A DNA stretch of 33,470 bases, from contig CAZLGG010000038.1 of assembly GCA_964559135.1 (NCBI GenBank), positions 1-33,470 of the forward strand, in the 5' to 3' direction. Position 1 is the stretch's first letter. Each line of letters starts with the position of its first letter. Both the position numbers and the translations under genes were made by a program. Under the pieces are notes generated by a model. The model searched no databases, was not told where the DNA came from, and saw only the letters and a list, made by a program, of their open reading frames with translations. This document shows positions 8,474 through 15,769 of this stretch, piece after piece. The DNA comes from DRQF01 sp964559135. Lineage in GTDB: Bacteria; Planctomycetota; GCA-002687715; DRQF01.

Positions 8474-8788
8474 CCGACACTGGGGAATTCTCACCGGTCA
8501 GCAGGGGGGAGATCCCCCGGTCGGCGCCCTCGCTCCCTCGCCAGGGCGACGAAAAATAGGAAGTTGAGGGCAAATCGTGACGCATTGTCGCGATTCTGAG
8601 CATGGCATGGGACGTGCAAGAACTCCCATGTCCGTCCGAGGACATCCTCGAATCCCCTCGATCCTCGGGTCGCGTCCCCCCCTGCGACCCAAAACATACG
8701 AGCCCGCGCGTTCATCCCCGCGCGGGCTCGATCCTTTTGTCCAAGCTCCCGGACAAGCGACCGAAACATCGTCCGGCCGCAGTCCACG
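8474..8788. other. Convergent intergenic region with one terminator
   Basis: These 315 bases separate the secretin-N-like gene (+) and hpf (-). The only clear element is the strong hairpin at 8700-8729. An imperfect inverted repeat lies near 8574-8594 (ATCGTGAC / GTCGCGAT, one mismatch). I see no supported small gene. Confidence 0.5.
8700..8729. terminator. Bidirectional intrinsic-type terminator
   Basis: A perfect 11-bp GC-rich stem (GAGCCCGCGCG / CGCGCGGGCTC) closes an 8-base loop. The plus-strand side is followed by GATCCTTTTG and the minus-strand side by CGTATGTTTTGGG. Both have a short U-rich run, so it could end transcription from both the upstream (+) gene and hpf (-). The U-runs are short, which lowers certainty. 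Confidence 0.75.
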
Positions 8789-9100
8789 TCAGGACTGAAG
8801 CTTCTCGAAGAACTCGTGGGCTCGCCGTTTCAGGTGATTGAACACCTCCCGCACGGCTTCCTTGGCATCATTCGCGCTCTCCGTCTGCACGAGGACTTCG
8901 TCTCGAACGAGATGCAATACGCCCTTCACAGCGTATTCGCACGTGCCGTTGGGAAACGTCTTGGCCAGCTCCACGGTGACGACGCATGAGGTGACTGAGG
9001 GTAACTGGCTGTCGAGCTTGGACATCCGCTCCTCCACGAGAGCGCGTGTGGCGTCGTCCTCTTCCATGTGACGCCAAACGATCTGCAGGGGCTTTTCCAT
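8789..9100 (-). CDS. hpf: Ribosome hibernation promoting factor (HPF/RaiA family)
   Basis: This 103-residue cytoplasmic protein has the S30AE/sigma-54-modulation fold. The N-terminus is MEKPLQIVWRHMEED, a helix follows with ALVEERMSKLD, then strands CVVTVELAKT and YAVKGVLHLVRDEVLVQTES, and the terminal helix has NDAKEAVREVFNHLKRRAHEF. It fits the short HPF type (about 95-110 residues) without the dimerisation tail of long HPF. HPF binds the 30S decoding region and helps store inactive ribosomes in starvation or stress. I chose the ATG at 9100 because GGAGA lies six bases upstream; an in-frame ATG at 9112 is also possible. It is divergent from the cbb3 oxidase operon, so both may share a control region. 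Confidence 0.88.
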   Translation of the reverse strand: MEKPLQIVWRHMEEDDATRALVEERMSKLDSQLPSVTSCVVTVELAKTFPNGTCEYAVKGVLHLVRDEVLVQTESANDAKEAVREVFNHLKRRAHEFFEKLQS

Positions 9101-9292
9101 GGTTTTCTCCATCCCATTGAGGTTCCAAGGATCATGCCTGCAAAAGGCGTGCGCCAAAAGACCGCGTTTCATTCGATGGACTCTTCCCCCCCGAAAGGCA
9201 TGATGGTGTCCATAGGCGGAACAGCTTTTGCTATTTGCGACTCATCCCGCTCCAAGAAGATGGAAACCACGTTTTTTTTTCCGAGGAGAACC
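9101..9292. promoter_or_regulatory. Divergent control region between hpf and the cbb3 oxidase operon
   Basis: This stretch should carry promoters for both directions. A run of nine T lies at 9272-9280, directly before the ribosome site GAGGAG (9282-9287) of the first oxidase gene. I looked for an FNR/Dnr-type TTGAT-N4-ATCAA site and saw none. No clear -35/-10 pair was found by eye. Confidence 0.4.
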
Positions 9293-10240
9293 ATGCACGA
9301 ATCCAGGCCAAGCCCCACCCGTTGGTGGCCGTGGCTCCTGGTCGTGTTGGCACCGGGCCTTTTCTTCCTCCCGCTCAGGGAGGTGGAAGCCGGTGCGCGC
9401 GACACGGCGGAGCCCCCTCATCTCGAACTGACCGACTGGCCTCTGAGCACCGTCGAGAAGCAAGGTCGCCAAGTCTTTGAACTCTACTGCATCGGCTGCC
9501 ATGGCGACGAAGGGCGGGGCGACGGCGAAGCCGCCCAGTTCCTCGACCCGAAGCCTCGCAATTTTCAACACGGCGACTTCAAGTTCAGGAGCACGCCATC
9601 CGGCAAACTCCCGAAGGTCGAAGATCTGATGCACACGATCACATGCGGTTTGCCAGGCTCCGCGATGCCGAGTTTTCCGCTCGTGAGCGAGACCGAGCGC
9701 CGTGCGGTCTCCCGCTACGTCCAGAGCCTCGCACTGTTCGGCAAGGCGAAGATCGAACTCAAGAAATGGATCGCCCGGCGCAAGCCGATCGACGACTTCA
9801 TGGAGTCGCTCCCCGACATCAAGGCCAAACTAAGGAAGAAGCGCCTGGATGACGTGGCTCCCATTTCCGTTTCCTCTCCACCCAGAGTCACGCCCGAATT
9901 GATCGCCAAGGGCAAGGAACTGTTCATGCAGCTTTGCTACAAGTGCCACGGCGAGACCGGTCGGGGCGATGGCCCTTCGTCCCTCACTCAACGTGATTGG
10001 AAGGATGCCGAGGTCAAGGTCCGCGACTTCACCCAGGGCGTCTTCCGCGCCGGCGGACGGCCGAGAGATCTCTTCCTTCGCATCCGCACCGGACTCGACG
10101 GGACATCCATGGGCTCGACGACGTACGGCACCGACGAGGAGATCTGGGGTGTCGTCCAGTACGTACTCAGCTTGAAGGACCCGAATGCGAAGCCGGCCCG
10201 TCAGCCGGCCGGGTGTTCCACTTCGGAGGAAGGACGATGA
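9293..10240 (+). CDS. Exported diheme cytochrome c, likely CcoP-like electron-input subunit
   Basis: The 315-residue protein has one N-terminal hydrophobic segment (about 11-29) after a basic start, acting as signal or membrane anchor. Two class I cytochrome c domains follow, with heme sites CIGCH (66-70) and CYKCH (215-219). Probable distal Met ligands are Met125 in GSAMPSF and Met273 in TSMGS. A Lys/Arg-rich linker (about 150-190) separates the domains. It should pass electrons on the periplasmic side. It is the first gene of the cbb3 cluster; its stop overlaps the ccoN ATG as ATGA. Since no other diheme subunit is encoded, it probably replaces the soluble part of CcoP (inference). The start is supported by GAGGAG with good spacing. 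Other diheme c proteins of copper or nitrite reductase systems look similar. Confidence 0.88.
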   Translation: MHESRPSPTRWWPWLLVVLAPGLFFLPLREVEAGARDTAEPPHLELTDWPLSTVEKQGRQVFELYCIGCHGDEGRGDGEAAQFLDPKPRNFQHGDFKFRSTPSGKLPKVEDLMHTITCGLPGSAMPSFPLVSETERRAVSRYVQSLALFGKAKIELKKWIARRKPIDDFMESLPDIKAKLRKKRLDDVAPISVSSPPRVTPELIAKGKELFMQLCYKCHGETGRGDGPSSLTQRDWKDAEVKVRDFTQGVFRAGGRPRDLFLRIRTGLDGTSMGSTTYGTDEEIWGVVQYVLSLKDPNAKPARQPAGCSTSEEGR

Positions 10241-11709
10241 GTGAAGCCGCAGCCATCAGCATCGACGACGTCCGCGACGAAGCCCATCCTCTGGTCGACA
10301 AGGATCTCGTTCGCTGGCATCTCATAGCCGCCGTTTTCTTCATGTTCACGGCCATGTTGGGGGGATTCATCGCTTCCCTCCAGTTCCTGAACGAGTACCC
10401 ATTCAACGGCATCTCGTGGCTGTCCTATGGTCGCCTTCGTTTCCTTCACACGAACGAAGTCGCCTTCGGATTCCTCGTGAACTCGTTCGTGGGAATGCTC
10501 TATTACGCCGTTCCGCGTCTCACGGGCCGCCCCCTTTTCAACAGGACACTTGGCTGGCTCATCTTCTTCGTCTGGCAGGCACTCGTGCTCCTGACGAGCA
10601 TCGGGCAGCTCCTGGGCAAGGCCCAGGCGGTGGAATGGGGAGAGACTCCCACCGGCTTCCGCCCCGGAACGTTCGAACTCAACTACGTTCCGGTGGATTT
10701 CCTCATCGAGGTGGGAGCCGTCCTCTTGGCGATCAACCTGCTCTATCCCATCGCCAAGTCGATCCACAAGAGACTCTACGTCTCGCTGTGGTACATCACG
10801 GCGGGAATGATCTGGCTCATCCTCACCTACGTCATGGGGAATACGCTCCCGGAGTGGACCCTCGCCGGGAGTTCCGGTGGTGCGACCGCAGGTCTGTACA
10901 TCCATGACCTCGTGGGACTCTTCGTGACCCCCTTCGGATGGGGCCTCATGTACTTCTTCGTGCCCATCATTCTCCGAAAGCCCATTTGGAGCCACGCTCT
11001 CAGCGTGATCGGCTTCTGGGCTCTCGCGTTCTTCTATCCGCTGAACGGCGTCCACCACTTCCTCTACTCGTCGATTCCGATGAGCGTCCAATATGGCGCG
11101 ATCATTGCGACGATCGCGGTCGAGATCGTGGTGACGACGGTCGTCGTCAACTTCTTTGGAACGATGTGGGGCCGAGGATACGCGCTGCGACAGAGCATCC
11201 CGATCCGTTGGTTCTACACGGGAATGGTCTTCTACTTCACGACCTGCCTCCAGTGTTCGTTCCAGACGACGCTGACATTTCAGGAAATCATCCACTTCAC
11301 GGACTGGGTTCCCGGGCACGCTCACTTGGTCATGCTCGGCGTATTCGCTTTTTGGAACATGGGCATGATCATCTGGTTGTGGCCTCGACTCACAGGACAC
11401 GAGTGGTACAGCCGCCGGCTTCTCGGCTGGCACTACTGGCTCGTGATGCTGGGTCTGTTGATCATGTTCCTGGACCTCACGGCGGCCGGTCTGGTCCACG
11501 GCTTCATGTTCAAGAACATGGCGCCCTGGATGCGCATCGTCGATTCCCTGAAACCCTTCTGGTGGTTCCGCACCTTCGCGGGCGCGATGATCATCACCGG
11601 GGTCTCATGCTTCATCTACAACCTCTGGATGACCGCCAAACACGACAAACCCTACGACTATCGCGTGGACCTCGTCCACGATCCCAAGGAGGCCATCGCA
11701 AATGGATAG
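10237..11709 (+). CDS. ccoN: cbb3-type cytochrome c oxidase subunit I
   Basis: CcoN is the catalytic membrane subunit that reduces oxygen to water and pumps protons. The 490-residue protein has about 12 membrane helices. Ligands and spacing match cbb3 oxidases: low-spin heme b His71 (FLHTNEVAFGF) and His363; heme b3 His361 (PGHAHLVMLG); CuB His223 (YIHDLVG), His273 and His274; and the cross-linking Tyr267 six residues before His273 (FYPLNGVHH), 44 residues after His223. The last feature separates the cbb3 class from aa3 oxidases. It overlaps the diheme gene by 4 bp, has GGAGG upstream, and overlaps ccoO by 8 bp, so translation is tightly coupled. All catalytic ligands are present, so the enzyme should be active. 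Confidence 0.97.
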   Translation: MSEAAAISIDDVRDEAHPLVDKDLVRWHLIAAVFFMFTAMLGGFIASLQFLNEYPFNGISWLSYGRLRFLHTNEVAFGFLVNSFVGMLYYAVPRLTGRPLFNRTLGWLIFFVWQALVLLTSIGQLLGKAQAVEWGETPTGFRPGTFELNYVPVDFLIEVGAVLLAINLLYPIAKSIHKRLYVSLWYITAGMIWLILTYVMGNTLPEWTLAGSSGGATAGLYIHDLVGLFVTPFGWGLMYFFVPIILRKPIWSHALSVIGFWALAFFYPLNGVHHFLYSSIPMSVQYGAIIATIAVEIVVTTVVVNFFGTMWGRGYALRQSIPIRWFYTGMVFYFTTCLQCSFQTTLTFQEIIHFTDWVPGHAHLVMLGVFAFWNMGMIIWLWPRLTGHEWYSRRLLGWHYWLVMLGLLIMFLDLTAAGLVHGFMFKNMAPWMRIVDSLKPFWWFRTFAGAMIITGVSCFIYNLWMTAKHDKPYDYRVDLVHDPKEAIANG

Positions 11710-12526
11710 GTTCCCCAGCATCATTCTCGCGGCGGCTTTCGGCTGCTTCGCGATCTCCATGCTCCTTTCAGCCGTCTATCCGTGGGCGATCACGGACGCC
11801 AGTCAAGCAGAAGCCAGTATCGCGGACGTGGCCGCGAACATCACCGAGGAATTCGCCGACCTGAAGAAGAGCTACCCCGTCTCCTTTCGACAGAAGCTGG
11901 GAGAGGCTGCCGCCGCTGCCGACGCTCCTCTCGAAGCCATGCAGGCGGCCCACGCCGAAGCTCTCCAGCGAGGTCGCGATCTCTATATCGCCGAGGGGTG
12001 CTGGCATTGCCACAGTCAGTTCGTTCGTCCCGTCGCCAACGAAGAGGCGAGATTCGGCCACATCCGCACCCCCGCGGAGGAGAACAACGCGCTTCAGCGA
12101 CCCGTCCTTTGGGGCACGCGACGCGTCGGACCCGATCTCACCAACGAGGGCGGCAAACGATCCAATGACTGGCACGTGGCCCACCTCCACAACCCGCGGT
12201 CGACCTCGCCGGGATCGGTCATGCCTGGATACACATGGTATTTTCGCAAGGGGTTTCAGGTCTTTCGCCGCATCGACCCGAACAAAGCCGAGGTGGCGAA
12301 CATCGATCCCGACACCTCCTATCCGTATCCGGGCCTATACGACACGGAAGAGGAGGCACGTGAGGCTCTCGAAACGATCAAGGCCAACCTCGACCCCACG
12401 GTGGCGGAAGAGGGTGACCGACTGTTCGTTCGAGAATCCGTCGGTCCCGACGGCGATGCACTGTGCATCATCGCCTACTTGCAGTGGCTGGGAACCTGGT
12501 TCCCCGAGAAACCGACGGAGGAGTGA
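11702..12526 (+). CDS. ccoO: cbb3-type oxidase monoheme cytochrome c subunit
   Basis: CcoO carries electrons from the CcoP-like cytochrome to CcoN on the periplasmic face. The 274-residue protein has one N-terminal membrane helix (about 5-29). The heme site GRDLYIAEGCWHCHSQFVRP has Cys100, Cys103 and His104, and Met174 in VMPGYTW is the likely distal ligand. The family block LWGTRRVGPDLTNEGGKRSNDWH follows the heme and C-terminal ALCIIAYLQWLG closes the domain. Length is somewhat above the usual 200-240 because of an Ala/Glu-rich insert (about 38-85) between helix and heme domain. AAGGAGG lies nine bases before the ATG. It sits 2 bp upstream of the next small membrane gene. Confidence 0.96.
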   Translation: MDRFPSIILAAAFGCFAISMLLSAVYPWAITDASQAEASIADVAANITEEFADLKKSYPVSFRQKLGEAAAAADAPLEAMQAAHAEALQRGRDLYIAEGCWHCHSQFVRPVANEEARFGHIRTPAEENNALQRPVLWGTRRVGPDLTNEGGKRSNDWHVAHLHNPRSTSPGSVMPGYTWYFRKGFQVFRRIDPNKAEVANIDPDTSYPYPGLYDTEEEAREALETIKANLDPTVAEEGDRLFVRESVGPDGDALCIIAYLQWLGTWFPEKPTEE

Positions 12527-12528
12527 CC

Positions 12529-12861
12529 ATGAGTGATTCCAAAAACCAGGACGCCGAGTCCGCTGCGAGTCGCAAGATCGAGCGATTCATGATGCGTCTC
12601 TTCGGAGTCGTCGTCATCTGCTCCGGAGCCGCCTTCGTCTTCAAGCTCTACGAGTTCCTCCAGGACCTGACGAACAGGGAAGGACTCCACTTTGCCGGAG
12701 CCCACCTCCTCACCTACGTCCTGGTCGCCGGGGGTTTCGCGCTCTTGTTGATCTACGGATTCCTGAAAGGCCAGTTCACGGACATCGAAGAGCCCAAATT
12801 CGAGATGCTCGAAAAGGAGATCGAATATGACCGAGAAGAATTCGACCCAGTCAACGGCTGA
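12529..12861 (+). CDS. Small two-helix membrane protein of the cbb3 operon
   Basis: I do not recognise this 110-residue protein. It has a polar Ser/Glu-rich start, two hydrophobic helices (about 24-44 and 59-78) joined by a short loop, and an acidic cytosolic-type tail (FTDIEEPKFEMLEKEIEYD). It has no Cys or heme motif. The start follows the ccoO stop by 2 bp with GGAGGAG upstream, and the end overlaps the next gene by 35 bp, so it belongs to the operon. Position suggests an accessory or assembly subunit of the oxidase, in the place where CcoQ is often found, but CcoQ has one helix and about 50-60 residues. Function is inferred from context only. Confidence 0.75.
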   Translation: MSDSKNQDAESAASRKIERFMMRLFGVVVICSGAAFVFKLYEFLQDLTNREGLHFAGAHLLTYVLVAGGFALLLIYGFLKGQFTDIEEPKFEMLEKEIEYDREEFDPVNG

Positions 12862-13018
12862 CGTGGCCGGCGACGACGACAAGATGTACGAGTTTGGATA
12901 CGGCCACGGCCGGATGCCCTTGTTCATGAAGATCGTCTGGATCGGTTTCCTGGCGCTTTCCACCTGGTACATCGTGGCCAACCTGCTCCCCGCCCTCACG
13001 GGGGACATCGGTGGCTGA
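12827..13018 (+). CDS. 63-residue single-helix protein, CcoP-N-terminus- or CcoQ-like
   Basis: The peptide has a polar start, then MYEFGYGHGRMPLFMKIVWIG leading into one membrane helix (about 32-55). The order acidic/aromatic residues, Pro, then Trp-containing helix resembles the membrane anchor of CcoP (pattern EYDNPLPxWW before its helix), but no heme domain follows. It could be a detached CcoP anchor or a CcoQ-like subunit. AAGGAG lies seven bases before the ATG. It overlaps the previous gene by 35 bp and its stop overlaps the GTG start of the copper ATPase, so all are translated together. Real coding is likely because of the ribosome site and operon position; the role is inferred. Confidence 0.7.
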   Translation: MTEKNSTQSTADVAGDDDKMYEFGYGHGRMPLFMKIVWIGFLALSTWYIVANLLPALTGDIGG

Positions 13019-15080
13019 GCCCGACCGGGTTCCCTGTTCATTCTGCGGGTTGCCCACGAGATCCAAGAGGTCTCGGGGCGGCCCGCAGTCTCGTTCATCC
13101 CCGTTGTTTTGCTGCATCGGGTGCCGTCTCGCGTCCGAAATGACACCCGGCCCCGACAAGAGTCGGCGATTCCTCGAGATGCGTCTCCTCCTCTCGGCGT
13201 TTTTCGCCATGGGCGTGATGACGTTCTCCTTCATCCAACACGGCGGCGCCTTCTACGACCTGGACGACTCGGCGGCCTCCGTCGTCCGCGGGATGATCCA
13301 AGTGGCCCTCGCCGGTTTTTCTCTTCCCGTGCTACTCCTTCTCGGCATTCCGATCCTCCGGGGAGCCGGGTTGGACTTGGCCCGGGGCCTCGTCCGGATG
13401 GATGGCCTCATCGTTCTGGCGGTCTCCGGCGCGTGGTTCCTGTCGGTGAGGAACTCTTTGTCCGGCGCCGGCGACGTCTACTACGATACCGCGGCCATGG
13501 TTCTCGTCCTCGTCGTCTTCGGGAGAAGACTCGAAGTCGTCGCACGAGAAAAAGGGTTTTCCGCGACGCGGCAATTGGAGACCCTGCTCCCGCCCCTTGC
13601 CCATCGCGAAGGGGAGGACGGCAAGTGGAACGACGTTCCGCCACTCGAACTGAAGCGGGGCGACCGCGTCCGCGTGGAGCCGGGAGAGTCCGTTCCCGCC
13701 GACTTGCGGATCCTCGACGGCGAAAGCGAGGTCATGGCCTCCCACCTCACTGGGGAGTCCAAGACTCTCCCGATCGGGCCGAACGGTCGCATTCCGGCCG
13801 GCTCCGTCAACGGCTACGGCACCCTGATCGCACGGGTGGAGGAGACCGCAGCCGAAGGCAGTTTGGCCCGCATCCGACATCTGTTGGAAGCCCCCCTCCA
13901 GGCCACGCAGTCGATGCGCCTGGCGGACCGTATCGCCGGTTGGCTGTTCGGACTCACACTGGGCCTCGCCGGTTTGGCGTCGTGGAAGGGATGGGCGAGC
14001 GGTGGGTCTCCGGAAGCCCTGGAGAGAGCCCTCAGTGTCCTTCTGGTCGCATGTCCCTGCGCGCTCGGCCTGGCCATCCCGCTGGCTTACCGTGCAGCAC
14101 GCGCGGCCTTGGTGGAGAAGGGCATCCTCGTCCGAGACATCCCCGCCCTGGAGCGAGCCGCGGTGATCCGTCACGTGATCCTCGACAAGACGGGGACGCT
14201 CACCACACCCTTGGGCCGGCTCCGTGCCGAGTCCGGTGCGTCCACGGACGACTTCCTCAAGCTCGCATCCCTCGTGCATCATTCCCGGCACCCCCTCGCC
14301 GCGACCGTCGATGCCCCCGGTTTTCGCCCGGAGGGGTTGCGCGTCCACGCGGGAGCGGGCGTCGAAGGACGATTCGATGGTCACGCCGCGCGCGCCGGGA
14401 GTCCACGCTGGCTGGATGCTCACGCGGCCCGATGGCCCGATGCCCTCGCGAAGAGCCGACGTCGCCATCAGGCCGAGGGCAACACCCTGATCGCCTACGC
14501 CGAGGACGGCGAAGTGAGAGCCCTCGGCGTTCTCCGGCAAGAACTCCGCCCTTCGGCCCGGGAAGCCATCGCGTCGCTGCGTGCGCAGGGTCTTGACATC
14601 ACGGTTCTCTCCGGCGACACCCCGGAGACGGTGCGCAGCATCGCCGACACCTTGGAAATCCACGGATTCGGTGGGCTTTCACCGGACGAGAAACTCTCCC
14701 GAATCCAGAAACTCGAGCGAGACGGCTGCCCCACCCTCATCGTGGGGGATGGAGTCAACGATGCTCCGGCCCTCAAGGCCGCTTCAGTGGGGATCGCGAT
14801 GGGATCCGGCACCGAAGCCGCTCGGGCTCACGGGGACATCGAAATCCTGGACGACGATCTGCGGCGGGTGCCTGAGTTCCTGGCGACAGCCCAACGCCTT
14901 CGCCGCGTCGTCCGAGGAAACCTCGCCTGGACCCTCGCCTACAACACCGTGGCCTTCGGTCTGGCCGTGACGGGGCGACTGAACCCCATCGCCGCCGCCG
15001 GCCTGATGATCGCATCCAGCTTGGTCGTGAGCCTGCGCTCCCTCCGATTTCTCGACAACGCGCCCGGGACATCCTCATGA
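13011..15080 (+). CDS. ccoI: Copper-type P1B-ATPase, CcoI/FixI-like
   Basis: This pump delivers or exports copper needed for CuB of the oxidase. The 689-residue protein starts with the CcoI-type metal-binding module CSFCGLPT (Cys9, Cys12) and FCCIGC (Cys34, Cys35, Cys38). Membrane helices follow. It has the actuator motif TGES, the copper motif Cys348-Pro-Cys350 (CPCALGLAIP), the phosphorylation site Asp392 in DKTGTLT, an HP-like loop motif (SRHPLA), and GDGVNDAP (579-586). The separate HMA domain of typical CcoI (about 800 residues) is missing between Cys38 and the first helix. Start is GTG at 13011, overlapping the preceding stop. The stop overlaps the next ATG as ATGA. Role in oxidase assembly is inferred from position and N-terminal module. 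Confidence 0.92.
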   Translation: MAEPDRVPCSFCGLPTRSKRSRGGPQSRSSPLFCCIGCRLASEMTPGPDKSRRFLEMRLLLSAFFAMGVMTFSFIQHGGAFYDLDDSAASVVRGMIQVALAGFSLPVLLLLGIPILRGAGLDLARGLVRMDGLIVLAVSGAWFLSVRNSLSGAGDVYYDTAAMVLVLVVFGRRLEVVAREKGFSATRQLETLLPPLAHREGEDGKWNDVPPLELKRGDRVRVEPGESVPADLRILDGESEVMASHLTGESKTLPIGPNGRIPAGSVNGYGTLIARVEETAAEGSLARIRHLLEAPLQATQSMRLADRIAGWLFGLTLGLAGLASWKGWASGGSPEALERALSVLLVACPCALGLAIPLAYRAARAALVEKGILVRDIPALERAAVIRHVILDKTGTLTTPLGRLRAESGASTDDFLKLASLVHHSRHPLAATVDAPGFRPEGLRVHAGAGVEGRFDGHAARAGSPRWLDAHAARWPDALAKSRRRHQAEGNTLIAYAEDGEVRALGVLRQELRPSAREAIASLRAQGLDITVLSGDTPETVRSIADTLEIHGFGGLSPDEKLSRIQKLERDGCPTLIVGDGVNDAPALKAASVGIAMGSGTEAARAHGDIEILDDDLRRVPEFLATAQRLRRVVRGNLAWTLAYNTVAFGLAVTGRLNPIAAAGLMIASSLVVSLRSLRFLDNAPGTSS

Positions 15081-15769
15081 TCGCATCCACGTTTTGGGTG
15101 GAGGGATTCCTCCTCGGTCTTGGCAGCGCCGCCCACTGTGCGGGCATGTGCGGAGTTTTCGCGGTCCAAGCCACCGGTCTTCGACGGGGACGCACCGCGG
15201 CCGGGCGAGTCCTCGCCTGGTGGGCGGGCAAGTACTTCTCTTACCTGTTTATCGGGACTCTCGCGGGACTTTTCGGCCAGGAGATGTTGGCCTCCGCGCC
15301 TCGACTCCAGGGTTGGCTGGGATTGCTGACCGCCCTCATGATCCTGACTTCGGGGGTCTTCTTCCTCATGGGGCCCGCTGCCGCCCGTGGAGGCACGATG
15401 TCTCGCCTGGTGGCCCCCGTCTTCGCCGCAGCCAGAGCGGCACTCGGACGGGGCGGGCCGTTCGCTCTCGGAGTGCTGACCGGCCTACTCCCCTGCGGCC
15501 CCGTCTACGTCGCCGCCCTCAACGGAGCAGCCGGAGGTCACGCCCTGACCGTCGTGGCGATGATGTCGAGCCTGGCCCTGGGCACACTCCCCATTCTTCT
15601 CCTTGTCGGGCTGGCTGGGCGTGGCATCATTGAGCGAAGCCGCGGCCGTATATTCCGCATCGCCGGCTTTGCGGCGATTTTGGCAGCCGGGGCTTTGGCT
15701 TTGTACCGCGCTCTTCCGAAGATACTGATGGCCTACAATGCGACGGGAGTTCCACCGTGCTGCCACTGA
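15077..15769 (+). CDS. SafE/DsbD-like membrane protein (oxidase assembly context)
   Basis: The 230-residue protein has about six membrane helices and belongs to the UreH/SafE group of the cytochrome c biogenesis transmembrane (DsbD_2-like) family. The signature AAHCAGMCGVFAVQ gives Cys21 and Cys25 near the start of helix 1. The paired LTGLLPCGPVYVA lies in the second half. Relatives near cbb3 and copper ATPase genes take part in copper handling or cytochrome maturation. The C-terminus ends PPCCH, an added Cys-Cys-His that might bind metal. It overlaps ccoI by 4 bp and the next gene by 13 bp. No strong ribosome site is seen, consistent with coupled translation. Family assignment good; exact role inferred. 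Confidence 0.83.
   Translation: MIASTFWVEGFLLGLGSAAHCAGMCGVFAVQATGLRRGRTAAGRVLAWWAGKYFSYLFIGTLAGLFGQEMLASAPRLQGWLGLLTALMILTSGVFFLMGPAAARGGTMSRLVAPVFAAARAALGRGGPFALGVLTGLLPCGPVYVAALNGAAGGHALTVVAMMSSLALGTLPILLLVGLAGRGIIERSRGRIFRIAGFAAILAAGALALYRALPKILMAYNATGVPPCCH

Noticed and set aside
9101..9292. FNR/Dnr box (TTGAT-N4-ATCAA) upstream of the oxidase operon
   Set aside because: I searched by eye for the full or near-full palindrome and did not find it. A weak half-site would not be meaningful.
9293..10240. Diheme cytochrome c peroxidase
   Set aside because: The spacing and sequences around both hemes are of class I cytochrome c type, with Met-type distal ligands, and the gene leads a ccoNO operon.
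10201..11499. Minus-strand open frame of 432 codons
   Set aside because: Antisense to ccoN, which has all heme and copper ligands. No evidence for a second gene.
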